Assembly: GCF_037450285.1 (NCBI RefSeq)
Contig: NZ_JAQISN010000001.1
Location: forward strand, 1,364,001 to 1,428,000
DNA: 64,000 bases
Reading direction: 5' to 3'
From: Erwinia sp. SLM-02
GTDB taxonomy: Bacteria; Pseudomonadota; Gammaproteobacteria; Enterobacterales; Enterobacteriaceae
Positions 1 to 8,263 of the stretch are shown piece after piece (the first letter of the stretch is position 1; every line of letters starts with the position of its first letter). The translations under genes and the position numbers were made by a program. Under the pieces are notes generated by a model. That model searched no databases. It was not told where the DNA came from and saw only the letters and a program-made list of their open reading frames with translations.

Positions 1-1
1 C

Positions 2-88
2 ACCGGCTATTCCTGCCGCAGCCAGGTTAAACGCGTGGAGGGGAGCGGTATGCGCCACCCGCTGCAGGCTTTACTGGAGATCGTGTAA
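2..88 (+). CDS. ydiJ: C-terminal end of YdiJ-type FAD-linked oxidase (partial)
   Basis: Only the last 28 codons lie in the window, ending in TAA. The residues TGYSCRSQVKR...HPLQALLEIV match the C-terminal tail of E. coli YdiJ, a large FAD-binding and iron-sulfur (D-2-hydroxyglutarate-type) dehydrogenase. The stop codon overlaps the menI start as TAATG, so the two genes are probably co-transcribed and translationally coupled, as in E. coli. The identification rests on a short tail plus synteny. Confidence 0.8.
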   Translation, partial: TGYSCRSQVKRVEGSGMRHPLQALLEIV

Positions 89-504
89 TGGCAATCTGGC
101 AACGAGAAGTGACGCTTGAACAGCTGAACCTGCACAGTAAAGGGACGATGGTTGAACACCTCGGCATTCGATTTATCGCGCTGAATGACGACAGCATTGA
201 AGCGGTGATGCCGGTCGACAACCGCACCCGGCAGCCGTTCGGGCTGCTGCACGGTGGGGCATCGGTGACGCTGGCGGAAACGCTCGGATCGATGGCCGGC
301 TATCTCTGCACTCAGGGAGAGCAGCAGGTGGTCGGGCTGGAGATCAATGCCAATCACGTGCGTTCGGCGCGGGAAGGGGAGGTGCGCGGCGTCTGTCGCG
401 CCACCCATATCGGGCGAACGCATCAGGTCTGGCAGATAGAGATTTACGGCGCTGACAGTCGATTATGCTGTACCTCGCGGCTGACAACGGCGGTGATAAG
501 CTAA
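88..504 (+). CDS. menI: 1,4-dihydroxy-2-naphthoyl-CoA hydrolase MenI (hotdog thioesterase)
   Basis: The 138-residue product is a hotdog-fold acyl-CoA thioesterase. It cleaves 1,4-dihydroxy-2-naphthoyl-CoA in menaquinone synthesis and also acts on other acyl-CoAs. The family signature is visible as FGLLHGGASVTLAETLGS (residues 51-68), in which Glu64 corresponds to the catalytic Glu63 of E. coli YdiI. Length and sequence match YdiI/MenI throughout. The start ATG overlaps the ydiJ stop (TAATG). A short hairpin with a T-run follows the stop codon. Confidence 0.93.
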   Translation: MAIWQREVTLEQLNLHSKGTMVEHLGIRFIALNDDSIEAVMPVDNRTRQPFGLLHGGASVTLAETLGSMAGYLCTQGEQQVVGLEINANHVRSAREGEVRGVCRATHIGRTHQVWQIEIYGADSRLCCTSRLTTAVIS

Positions 505-505
505 T

Positions 506-529
506 AACCCCAAATTATGCGGGGTTTTT
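506..529 (+). terminator. Rho-independent terminator after menI
   Basis: AACCCC (506-511) pairs with GGGGTT (521-526) around a 9-base loop, and the T-run continues to 529. It begins two bases after the menI stop and separates menI from the convergent gene at 564-968. Confidence 0.75.
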
Positions 530-563
530 AGCTGCTCTGCCACGCGGTATACTGTCAACGGGA

Positions 564-968
564 CTACATAATCCACGAAGCGTGTTTCACAAAGTCGCTT
601 TGCAGTACCGTTGCTTTATCCCATTCACCGTTAAGTGCCAACTGATGACACAGGCGGCTGAGTGAGTGGCGCGCCAGCTGCCAGGCCTGCATACGGAATA
701 AACGCTCGCGGGATGTATTGCTCAGCTCAACAACCAGTCGTTGATGAAGTTTGCCCATTGCGTGCAGATAGCTCCGATCGTCACCGTTCAGCTGGCAAAG
801 CTCAGCCATATCGAGACAGGTATCATTGAACTTGCGTAACTGCTCAATGGTACATTCCGGGCGGTTCAGCTTTGCCTGCGCCATATAGAAGTCGACGGTG
901 ATATCACGTACGGAAAACTTATATTCATCAATCTTGTGTTGCAGCCACGCACTCATCGACAGATTCAT
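564..968 (-). CDS. Unknown 134-aa protein with an upstream Fur box
   Basis: I do not recognise this gene. It encodes 134 residues with a soluble, mostly helical composition, no signal peptide and no membrane segment. It contains several Cys/His residues but no clear metal-binding cluster. Stretches such as YFMAQ-type aromatic/charged helices (residues 20-45) and a Leu/Arg-rich middle suggest a helical bundle. The start ATG (968) lies 17 bases from a Fur box that matches the 19-bp consensus at 18 positions. The gene is convergent with menI and divergent from sufA. E. coli carries the unrelated ydiH near this position. Iron-repressed expression is inferred; its function is unknown. Confidence 0.7.
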   Translation of the reverse strand: MNLSMSAWLQHKIDEYKFSVRDITVDFYMAQAKLNRPECTIEQLRKFNDTCLDMAELCQLNGDDRSYLHAMGKLHQRLVVELSNTSRERLFRMQAWQLARHSLSRLCHQLALNGEWDKATVLQSDFVKHASWIM

Positions 969-1357
969 TGCTGGTTCCAGTCGCGCTAATGATAATCATT
1001 ATCATATTATAACTGCGTTAATATTCAATCGTCCGGCGGGATTTTTTATCGATAAATGCCGCCTTTCAAAAAAATTGGTATTAACGATAAGCGTTACGAC
1101 GGATTCAGGTGAATGATTATTATTAAGAAGTGGCTGAAGATTACAACTTAGAAACATTTTGTTTTCAACAATTTATCTTTTGCGGTTATGACCTGAAGAG
1201 CACGTCACAATCTGTTTTACAGGGGCTAAACTTACTCAATAAGATTAGAAAAGCACCCCAAGGGTAATATCCCTGCAAAACAAGAGGTTGAAGTGATACA
1301 GGTTATCACTAACATAGAGGCACTAGCCCGAAGGGCTAACGTATCGCGAGGTAATGT
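969..1357. promoter_or_regulatory. suf operon promoter and leader region
   Basis: This 389-base spacer holds no convincing gene. It contains the Fur box at 985-1003, an AT-rich middle, and two perfect hairpins just before sufA: AGTGATA/TATCACT (1292-1298 with 1304-1310, 5-base loop) and TAGCCC/GGGCTA (1324-1329 with 1333-1338, GAA loop). The sufA Shine-Dalgarno GAGG follows at 1348-1351. In E. coli this region binds Fur, IscR, OxyR and IHF; I cannot place the IscR and OxyR sites with confidence. Confidence 0.6.
985..1003. promoter_or_regulatory. Fur box between the 564-968 gene and sufA
   Basis: GCTAATGATAATCATTATC matches the consensus GATAATGATAATCATTATC at 18 of 19 positions. It lies directly upstream of the divergent unknown gene and 355 bases upstream of sufA. 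Iron-Fur repression of the unknown gene is likely. An effect on suf at this distance is less certain. A weaker AT-rich Fur-like stretch (AATGATTATTATTAAG) lies at about 1112-1127, closer to sufA. Confidence 0.85.
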
Positions 1358-1732
1358 ATGCAATCAGCAAATCCAGCATCTTTTTCTCCAGACGACTTTA
1401 TCTGGAAAGGACTGACGCTCACCGACAGCGCCGCCAAACAAATCAGCACCCTCGTCGCGGGCGATCCCGCTGTTAAGGGGCTCAAGCTGGGCGTTAAAAC
1501 GTCAGGCTGCGCCGGTTTTGGTTACACCATGGATCTGGTGAAGGAAACGGCGAAGGATGATTTGGAGTTTAGCCATAACGGAGCATCGCTGTTCGTGCCC
1601 CTTCAGGCAATGCCCTATATCGACGGTACGGAAGTTGATTTCGTCCGTGAAGGCCTGAACCAGATTTTCAAATTTAATAACCCTAAAGCTCAACACGCCT
1701 GTGGCTGTGGTGAAAGCTTTGGCGTTGAGTAA
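1358..1732 (+). CDS. sufA: Fe-S cluster carrier SufA
   Basis: This 124-residue A-type carrier accepts [Fe-S] clusters from the SufBCD scaffold and hands them to apoproteins during iron limitation and oxidative stress. The three cluster ligands are visible as Cys51 (TSGCAGFG) and Cys115/Cys117 (HACGCGES). It is the first gene of sufABCDSE and is followed after five bases by sufB. The start ATG has an AGGTAATGT ribosome site. Sequence and length agree with E. coli SufA. Confidence 0.97.
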   Translation: MQSANPASFSPDDFIWKGLTLTDSAAKQISTLVAGDPAVKGLKLGVKTSGCAGFGYTMDLVKETAKDDLEFSHNGASLFVPLQAMPYIDGTEVDFVREGLNQIFKFNNPKAQHACGCGESFGVE

Positions 1733-1737
1733 ACACT

Positions 1738-3231
1738 ATGTCTCGTAATACTGACGCATCTGATGATGTACAGGTTTGGGAAGGCGGCCATCAGAAATAC
1801 AAAGAAGGCTTCTTTACCCAACTGGAAACCGAAGAATTTGCCCACGGCATCAACGAAGATGTGGTGCGCGCAATCTCGGCTAAGCGTAATGAACCTGAGT
1901 GGATGCTGGATTTCCGCCTGAAGGCGTTCGCCGCCTGGCTGGAAATGGAAGAGCCTCACTGGCTGAAAGCCAACTATAAAAAACTGGATTATCAGGATTA
2001 CAGCTACTACTCCGCGCCGTCCTGCGGAAGCTGTGACGATGCCTGTGCCTCAGAGCCGGGTGCCACCCAGGCTTCCGGCAGCGAAGCGCCTAACTACCTG
2101 ACGCAGGAAGTGGAAGAGGCCTTTAAGCAGCTGGGCGTTCCGGTCCGTGAAGGGCTGGAAGTGGCGGTTGACGCCATCTTTGACTCGGTTTCGGTTTCGA
2201 CCACCTACCGCGACAAGCTGGCGAAAGAAGGCATTATCTTCTGTTCATTCGGTGAAGCCATTCACGATCATCCGGAGCTGGTGAAACAGTATCTGGGTAC
2301 CGTGGTGCCGGCTAACGACAACTTCTTTGCCGCGCTGAACTCCGCCGTGGCCTCGGACGGCACCTTCGTGTATATCCCGAAAGGCGTTCGCTGCCCGATG
2401 GAGCTGTCGACCTATTTCCGCATCAACGCGGCAAAAACCGGGCAGTTCGAGCGTACGATCCTCATCGCCGATGAAGGCAGCTACGTCAGCTACATCGAAG
2501 GCTGCTCTGCGCCGGTGCGCGACACCTACCAGCTGCATGCGGCGGTGGTTGAAGTGATCATCCACAAAGACGCGGAAGTGAAGTATTCCACCGTGCAGAA
2601 CTGGTTCTCCGGCGGCGACAGCGAAGGCGGTATTCTGAACTTCGTGACCAAGCGCGCGCTGTGCGAAGGCGAAAACAGCAAAATGTCCTGGACCCAGTCA
2701 GAAACCGGTTCAGCCATTACCTGGAAATACCCGAGCGTGATCCTGCGCGGCGACAACTCCATCGGTGAGTTCTTCTCGGTGGCGCTGACCAGCGGACGTC
2801 AACAGGCCGATACCGGCACCAAGATGATCCACATCGGCAAAAACACCAAGTCGACGATCATCTCTAAGGGGATTTCCGCCGGCAAGAGCGAAAACACCTA
2901 TCGCGGGCTGGTGAAGATTATGCCTACCGCGACCAATGCACGTAACTTCACCCAGTGTGATTCCATGCTGATTGGTGCCGACTGCGGTGCGCACACCTTC
3001 CCGTATGTGGAAGTGCGTAACAACACCGCCCAGCTGGAACACGAAGCGACAACGTCACGTATTGGTGAAGATCAGCTGTTCTACTGCCTGCAGCGCGGGA
3101 TCAGCGAAGACGATGCGATTTCTATGATCGTTAACGGCTTTTGCAAGGATGTCTTCTCTGAACTGCCGCTGGAATTCGCGGTAGAAGCGCAAAAACTGCT
3201 GGCCATCAGCCTGGAACACAGCGTGGGCTAA
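1738..3231 (+). CDS. sufB: Fe-S cluster assembly scaffold SufB
   Basis: The 497-residue SufB is the main scaffold subunit of the SufBC2D complex, on which sulfur delivered through SufE is combined with iron. The C-terminal half is the beta-helix core (about 180-450). NFTQCDSMLIGADCGAHTFPYVEVRNNTAQLEHEAT holds the conserved Cys that corresponds to E. coli Cys405 and the His/Glu residues at the SufB-SufD interface. The N-terminal CGSCDDAC motif is also present. Spacing and overlap patterns place it in one transcript with its neighbours. A small hairpin (CAGTGC/GCACTG, 3267-3284) lies in the 64-base gap before sufC. Confidence 0.97.
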   Translation: MSRNTDASDDVQVWEGGHQKYKEGFFTQLETEEFAHGINEDVVRAISAKRNEPEWMLDFRLKAFAAWLEMEEPHWLKANYKKLDYQDYSYYSAPSCGSCDDACASEPGATQASGSEAPNYLTQEVEEAFKQLGVPVREGLEVAVDAIFDSVSVSTTYRDKLAKEGIIFCSFGEAIHDHPELVKQYLGTVVPANDNFFAALNSAVASDGTFVYIPKGVRCPMELSTYFRINAAKTGQFERTILIADEGSYVSYIEGCSAPVRDTYQLHAAVVEVIIHKDAEVKYSTVQNWFSGGDSEGGILNFVTKRALCEGENSKMSWTQSETGSAITWKYPSVILRGDNSIGEFFSVALTSGRQQADTGTKMIHIGKNTKSTIISKGISAGKSENTYRGLVKIMPTATNARNFTQCDSMLIGADCGAHTFPYVEVRNNTAQLEHEATTSRIGEDQLFYCLQRGISEDDAISMIVNGFCKDVFSELPLEFAVEAQKLLAISLEHSVG

Positions 3232-3295
3232 GCCCGCGCCCTGAACTTTACCCAAGGGTATTTACAGTGCCGGAAAGCACTGCAAAGGAAACCAT

Positions 3296-4042
3296 ATGTT
3301 AAGCATTAAAGATTTACAGGTCAGCGTTGAAGATAAAGCTATCCTGCGTGGGTTGAATCTTGAGATCAAACCCGGCGAAGTTCACGCCATTATGGGACCG
3401 AATGGTTCAGGGAAAAGTACGCTGTCCGCCACGCTGGCAGGGCGCGAAGATTACGAAGTGACCGGTGGCTCCGTTGAGTTCAAGGGCAAAGACCTGCTGG
3501 AACTGGACCCGGAAGAACGTGCCGGCGAAGGCATCTTTATGGCCTTCCAGTATCCGGTTGAGATCCCGGGCGTCAGTAATCAGTTTTTCCTGCAGACCTC
3601 GGTGAACGCGGTGCGCAAATACCGTGAACAGGAAGAGCTGGACCGCTTCGATTTCCAGGACTTTATTGAAGATAAAATCCACCTGCTGAAAATGCCTGAA
3701 GATCTGCTGACCCGTTCCGTCAACGTTGGCTTCTCCGGCGGTGAGAAAAAGCGTAACGACATCCTGCAGATGGCGGCGCTGGAGCCGGATCTGTGCATCC
3801 TGGATGAAACCGACTCCGGTCTGGACATCGATGCGCTGAAAATTGTTGCTAACGGCGTGAATACCCTGCGCGACGGCAATCGCTCCTTTATCATCGTGAC
3901 TCACTATCAGCGCATCCTTGATTACATCAAGCCTGATTTCGTACACGTGCTCTATCAGGGCAAAATCGTTAAATCAGGTGATTTCTCGCTGGTGAAACAG
4001 CTGGAGGAGCAAGGCTATGGCTGGCTTACCGACGAAGAGTGA
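3296..4042 (+). CDS. sufC: Fe-S assembly ATPase SufC
   Basis: This 248-residue ABC-type ATPase is soluble and drives conformational changes in the SufBCD scaffold rather than transport. It has Walker A GPNGSGKST (about 35-43), the signature FSGGEKKRNDI, Walker B LCILDETDSGLD and the H-loop IVTHYQR. AAAGGA precedes the ATG. Its 3' end overlaps sufD by 26 bases in a different frame, indicating coupled translation, as in E. coli. Confidence 0.97.
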   Translation: MLSIKDLQVSVEDKAILRGLNLEIKPGEVHAIMGPNGSGKSTLSATLAGREDYEVTGGSVEFKGKDLLELDPEERAGEGIFMAFQYPVEIPGVSNQFFLQTSVNAVRKYREQEELDRFDFQDFIEDKIHLLKMPEDLLTRSVNVGFSGGEKKRNDILQMAALEPDLCILDETDSGLDIDALKIVANGVNTLRDGNRSFIIVTHYQRILDYIKPDFVHVLYQGKIVKSGDFSLVKQLEEQGYGWLTDEE

Positions 4043-5297
4043 TAACGCGCTGCAACAGTGGCATCATCTGTTTGAAACCCGCGCTGAACATCGTTCAATG
4101 CAGGCTCAGCAGCACTGGCAGCAGCTGCTGCGCGTAGGGTTACCTACGCGTAAGCAGGAAAACTGGAAATACACTCCGCTGGACACGCTGTTTAACCACC
4201 AGTTTGTGCTGCCGCAGCAGGCCGCGCTGACGACGGAAGACATCAACGCGCTGGCACTGGCGGTTGATGCGGTACGTCTGGTGTTTGTTGACGGGCGTTT
4301 TTCCGCTGAGTTAAGCGACAGCGAATACGATCTGTTCAACGTTCAGGTGACGGGTTCCGGCGAGCGCCGCGAACTGAATGCACCGATCCAGCCGGAAGTC
4401 TTTCTGCACCTGACCGAAAGCCTGGCCGAGGAGTCTACGCTGATCCATCTGGCCCGCGGCAAGGCTGCAGCGCGTCCGCTGTACCTGCTGCACATCAGCA
4501 GCGGCAGTGCGGAAGGCGAGATGAACACCTCGCACTATCGCCATCACCTGCAGCTGGATGAAGCCGCGGAAGCGACGATTATCGAGCACTACGTCAGCCT
4601 GAACAACGCCACCCACTTCACCGGCGCGCGTTTTACCGCCGACGTGGGGAACGGTGCGGCGCTGACCCACTACAACTTCGCTTTTGAAGATCAGAGCAGC
4701 TACCACTTCTCGCACAACGATCTGGTGCTGGGGCGCGATGTGCGCGTACAGAGCCACAGCTTCCTGCTCGGGGCGGGCCTGACCCGTCACAATACCAGCG
4801 GTCAGCTGAACGGCGAGGGTAGCGATCTGGTGATCAACACGCTGATGCTGCCGATCGATAAAGACGTGTGTGACAGTCGTACCTATCTGGAGCACAACAA
4901 AGGCTACTGCCAGAGCCGTCAGCTGCATAAAACCATCGTGCGCGACCGCGCGCGTGCGGTGTTTAACGGCATGATCAAAGTGGCGAAGCATGCCCTCAAA
5001 ACCGACGGTCAGATGTCCAACAATAACCTGTTGCTGGGTCGGCTCGCCGAGGTGGATACCAAGCCGCAGCTGGAAATCTATGCCGACGACGTTAAGTGCG
5101 GACACGGCGCGACCATCGGACGTATTGATGAAGAGCAGATGTTCTACCTGCGCGCGCGCGGCATCTCCCGGGATGCGGCACAGCGGATGATCATCTATGC
5201 GTTTGCCGCCGAGCTGACCGAAGCCATCAGCGATGACACGCTGAGAGAAGCGGTGATGCAGCGCATTGCGCAACGCTTCCCCGGAGGTCTGCAATGA
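4017..5297 (+). CDS. sufD: Fe-S cluster assembly protein SufD
   Basis: The 426-residue SufD is the SufB paralogue in the SufBC2D scaffold and is needed for iron acquisition. It matches E. coli SufD from the start MAGLP...ALQQWHHLFE through the C-terminal beta-helix (VDTKPQLEIYADDVKCGHGATIGRID). His/Cys at KCGHGAT corresponds to the conserved His360 region of the SufB-SufD interface. The start lies inside the end of sufC, and the stop overlaps the sufS start as ATGA. Confidence 0.96.
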   Translation: MAGLPTKSDNALQQWHHLFETRAEHRSMQAQQHWQQLLRVGLPTRKQENWKYTPLDTLFNHQFVLPQQAALTTEDINALALAVDAVRLVFVDGRFSAELSDSEYDLFNVQVTGSGERRELNAPIQPEVFLHLTESLAEESTLIHLARGKAAARPLYLLHISSGSAEGEMNTSHYRHHLQLDEAAEATIIEHYVSLNNATHFTGARFTADVGNGAALTHYNFAFEDQSSYHFSHNDLVLGRDVRVQSHSFLLGAGLTRHNTSGQLNGEGSDLVINTLMLPIDKDVCDSRTYLEHNKGYCQSRQLHKTIVRDRARAVFNGMIKVAKHALKTDGQMSNNNLLLGRLAEVDTKPQLEIYADDVKCGHGATIGRIDEEQMFYLRARGISRDAAQRMIIYAFAAELTEAISDDTLREAVMQRIAQRFPGGLQ

Positions 5298-6517
5298 GTT
5301 TCGATCTGGCTCGGGTACGGGCGGATTTCCCGCTGCTGACGCGTGAGGTCAACGGGCAACCGCTGGCCTACCTCGACAGCGCCGCCAGCGCACAAAAGCC
5401 GCAGGTGGTGATTGATGCAGAGAGCCAGTTCTACGAGCACGGTTACGCTGCCGTTCACCGTGGCATCCATACGCTGAGTGCGGAAGCCACGACCGAGATG
5501 GAAGAGGTGCGCGTTCAGGCTGCCCGCTTCCTCAATGCGGCGTCGACGGAAGAGATTGTGTTTGTCAAAGGCACCACGGAGGCGATTAACCTCGTGGCCA
5601 ACAGCTGGGGAGGCAGCCAGCTGCAGCCCGGCGACAACATCATCATTACCGAGATGGAACACCACGCCAATATCGTTCCGTGGCAGATGGTGGCCCAGCG
5701 GACCGGGGCGGAAGTGCGCTTTATCCCGCTCAACGCCAACGGCGAGCTGGATCTGGCTAAACTCCCCGAACTGATTGACTCGCGTTCGCGGCTGCTGGCG
5801 GTGACCCAGGTGTCCAACGTGCTGGGCACGGTTAACCCGGTAAAAGAGCTGGTTGCGCAGGCGAAAGCGGCGGGGCTGGTGACGCTGATCGACGGCGCGC
5901 AGGCCATCATGCATGGTCACGTTGACGTGCAGGACATCGGCTGTGATTTTTACGTCTTCTCCGGGCATAAAATCTACGGGCCGACCGGCATTGGTATCCT
6001 GTATGGCCGTAAGGCGCTGCTGGACGCGATGCCGCCGTGGGAAGGGGGCGGTTCGATGATCGCCACCGTCAGCCTGACCGAAGGGACCACCTTCGCCGCC
6101 GTGCCGGGCCGGTTCGAGGCGGGTACGCCGAACACCGGTGCCATTATCGGCCTGGGTGCCGCACTCAAGTACGTAACGGATCTGGGACTTGATGCCATTC
6201 AGCAGCGTGAACATCAGCTGATGAACTACGCGATGGATAAGCTGGCTTCGGTGCCGGATATCACGATCTATGGACCTCATGAGCGCAGCGGGGTGATTGC
6301 CTTTAATCTCGGCAAACACCACGCCTATGACGTGGGCAGTTTCCTCGATCAGTACGGGATTGCGATCCGTACCGGCCACCACTGTGCTATGCCGCTGATG
6401 CAGCACTACGGCGTGCCGGCGATGTGTCGCGCCTCCTTTGTGCTGTATAATAGCGAAGAAGAAGTCGATCGCCTGGCAGCGGGATTAATTCGTATTCACC
6501 GTCTGCTGGGGGGCTGA
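5294..6517 (+). CDS. sufS: Cysteine desulfurase SufS
   Basis: This 407-residue PLP enzyme takes sulfur from L-cysteine and passes it as persulfide to SufE. Lys226 in FSGHKIYGPTG is the Schiff-base lysine and Cys364 in RTGHHCAMP is the catalytic cysteine, both at the same numbers as in E. coli SufS. The ATG overlaps the sufD stop (ATGA). The gene is followed by a perfect palindrome before sufE, an unusual interruption of the operon. Confidence 0.97.
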   Translation: MSFDLARVRADFPLLTREVNGQPLAYLDSAASAQKPQVVIDAESQFYEHGYAAVHRGIHTLSAEATTEMEEVRVQAARFLNAASTEEIVFVKGTTEAINLVANSWGGSQLQPGDNIIITEMEHHANIVPWQMVAQRTGAEVRFIPLNANGELDLAKLPELIDSRSRLLAVTQVSNVLGTVNPVKELVAQAKAAGLVTLIDGAQAIMHGHVDVQDIGCDFYVFSGHKIYGPTGIGILYGRKALLDAMPPWEGGGSMIATVSLTEGTTFAAVPGRFEAGTPNTGAIIGLGAALKYVTDLGLDAIQQREHQLMNYAMDKLASVPDITIYGPHERSGVIAFNLGKHHAYDVGSFLDQYGIAIRTGHHCAMPLMQHYGVPAMCRASFVLYNSEEEVDRLAAGLIRIHRLLGG

Positions 6518-6548
6518 ACGCTCTCTGAGCCGGAGTGATTTCAGCCTT

Positions 6549-6574
6549 AAAGGGCGAGGCATGCCTCGCCCTTT
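6549..6574. terminator. Perfect 26-bp palindrome between sufS and sufE
   Basis: Two 13-base arms (6549-6561 and 6562-6574) are exact reverse complements, centred on GCATGC, with only a mixed CTTTCT tract after them. It could form a hairpin that partly terminates, or that protects the sufABCDS mRNA end. No long T-run is present, so full termination is uncertain. The sufS-sufE gap is 114 bases. Confidence 0.5.
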
Positions 6575-6631
6575 CTACATAACGATCCGTTAGAGCAATG
6601 TCGTTCAGAAGCCGATTTAAGTGAGGAAGCA

Positions 6632-7054
6632 ATGGCAACTTTGCCAGATAAAGAAAAACTGGTGCGCAACTTTAACCGCTGCGCGAATCAGGAAGAGAAG
6701 TACCTGTATATTATTGAGCTGGGTTCCCGTCTGGCTGCCGCATCTGAAAACCTTCACCAGCAGGAAAATCTCATCCCGGGCTGTCAGAGCCAGGTCTGGG
6801 TCATCGTCGATCTGGATGAAAACGGGCGGGTTCGTCTGCAGGGCGACAGCGACGCCGCACTGGTTAAGGGGCTGATTGCTATCGTTTTCGCCGTTTATCA
6901 GAAGATGACGCCGCAGGAAATTATCGATTTCGATGTCCGTCCGACCTTTGCCGATCTTTCCCTCACCCAGCAGCTGACGCCTTCGCGTTCTCAGGGGCTG
7001 GAAGCCATGATCCGTGCTATACGTCAGAAAGCGCTGATTCTCACCGGCGCGTGA
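6632..7054 (+). CDS. sufE: Sulfur acceptor SufE
   Basis: The 140-residue SufE takes persulfide sulfur from SufS and carries it to SufB. The acceptor cysteine is Cys51 in IPGCQSQVW, the same position as in E. coli. Residues such as QGDSDAALVKGLIAI follow the SufE/CsdE fold. A GAGGAAGCA ribosome site precedes the ATG. The gene is separated from sufS by a palindrome-bearing spacer, so its level may be set apart from the rest of the operon. Confidence 0.96.
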   Translation: MATLPDKEKLVRNFNRCANQEEKYLYIIELGSRLAAASENLHQQENLIPGCQSQVWVIVDLDENGRVRLQGDSDAALVKGLIAIVFAVYQKMTPQEIIDFDVRPTFADLSLTQQLTPSRSQGLEAMIRAIRQKALILTGA

Positions 7055-7077
7055 GTTGCTAAACTACTCGGTGTGCG

Positions 7078-7098
7078 CCCCGCTGGTATACAGTGGGG
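7078..7098 (+). terminator. Weak hairpin between sufE and ldtE
   Basis: CCCCGCTG pairs with CAGTGGGG (one G-U pair) around GTATA. The following bases are T-rich but not a T-run. It may be a weak suf operon terminator or an mRNA end structure. Confidence 0.4.
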
Positions 7099-7128
7099 TG
7101 GTTCCTCCTTCATAACCGAGAAAAACGC

Positions 7129-8160
7129 ATGAAACCTCTGTTCCGATTTGCATTTATGGTTACTCTGCTGACCGGGGCGTACAGCGCCAGTGCTACCGAA
7201 TATCCTCTTCCGCCTGACGACAGCCGCCTGATTGGTGAAAACAGCACCTATATTGTGCCCAGTGACGGTCGGCCGCTGGAGGCCGTGGCGAAGGATTACA
7301 TGATTGGCCTGCTGGGGATGCTGGAAGCCAATCCGGGAACCGACCCCTGGCTGCCGAAGGCCGGAACGCAGTTGACGATCCCTACCCAGATGCTGCTGCC
7401 CGATACCAAACGTGAAGGCATCGTGATCAACGTGGCGGAACTGCGGCTTTACTACTACCCGAAAGATGAAAACAAAGTCATCGTCTACCCGATCGGCATC
7501 GGCCAGCTGGGCGCGAATACCCCGGCGATGGTCACCAGCATCAGCCAGAAAATCCCCAACCCGACGTGGACGCCTACGCCCAACATCCGCAAACGCTACG
7601 CCGCCAAAGGGGAAACCCTGCCGGTGACCGTTCCTGCCGGACCGGACAACCCGATGGGCCTGTATGCAATGCGGCTGGCCTACGGCAAGGGCCACTATCT
7701 GATCCACGGTACTAACGCTGATTTTGGCATCGGTATGCGCGTCAGCTCCGGCTGCATTCGCCTGCGGCCGAACGATATTGAAGCGCTGTTCAACAGCGTG
7801 CCGAAGGGAACGCGCGTTCAGGTGATTAACCAGCCGGTGAAATACGCCGTGGAGCCTGACGGCAAGCGCTGGATTGAAGTTCACCAGCCGCTTTCACACA
7901 ACGAGAACGACGATCCGCAAACCATGCCTATTGCCCTCAGTCCGGGCGCGAAGAAGTTTATCAGCAGTGCTACCAGCGACGATGCGGTGATCAAAGCAGC
8001 AATAACGCGTCGCTCCGGTATGCCGGTTCTGGTCAACGAAGGGGAGGAAGTGAAAGATGATGCTTCAGTGCCCGCATTTCTTCATCAGCAGTCCGTAGAC
8101 GGTTCCAAATCGCAACCGGCGGGGATTACTCAGGTTGGCGGTGAAAGCGTTCAGAATTGA
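7129..8160 (+). CDS. ldtE: L,D-transpeptidase LdtE (YnhG family)
   Basis: This periplasmic enzyme forms meso-DAP to meso-DAP 3-3 crosslinks in peptidoglycan. An upstream in-frame ATG at 7093 would spoil the signal peptide, so the start is placed at 7129 (MKPLFRFAFMVTLLTGAYSASA), giving 343 residues. A LysM-like region (about 40-86) precedes the YkuD catalytic domain, with His193 in LIHGTN and the nucleophile Cys209 in SSGCIRL. The product matches E. coli YnhG and lies next to lpp as in E. coli. Confidence 0.93.
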   Translation: MKPLFRFAFMVTLLTGAYSASATEYPLPPDDSRLIGENSTYIVPSDGRPLEAVAKDYMIGLLGMLEANPGTDPWLPKAGTQLTIPTQMLLPDTKREGIVINVAELRLYYYPKDENKVIVYPIGIGQLGANTPAMVTSISQKIPNPTWTPTPNIRKRYAAKGETLPVTVPAGPDNPMGLYAMRLAYGKGHYLIHGTNADFGIGMRVSSGCIRLRPNDIEALFNSVPKGTRVQVINQPVKYAVEPDGKRWIEVHQPLSHNENDDPQTMPIALSPGAKKFISSATSDDAVIKAAITRRSGMPVLVNEGEEVKDDASVPAFLHQQSVDGSKSQPAGITQVGGESVQN

Positions 8161-8222
8161 TTGCAGAGCGTCTGGCGGCGGGGTCAGTATCCGCCGTCGG
8201 CGTTACTGAATAGCAGGCAAAA

Positions 8223-8249
8223 AAAATGGCGCACAATGTGCGCCATTTT
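8223..8249. terminator. Bidirectional terminator between ldtE and lpp
   Basis: AAAATGGCGCAC (8223-8234) pairs perfectly with GTGCGCCATTTT (8238-8249) around AAT. A-rich and T-rich flanks allow termination of both the rightward ldtE and the leftward lpp transcripts. Confidence 0.9.
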
Positions 8250-8263
8250 CAGTACCAGAACTC

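Noticed and set aside
5195..6406. 403-codon open frame opposite sufD and sufS
   Set aside because: Antisense to two clear suf genes, with no ribosome site or similarity.
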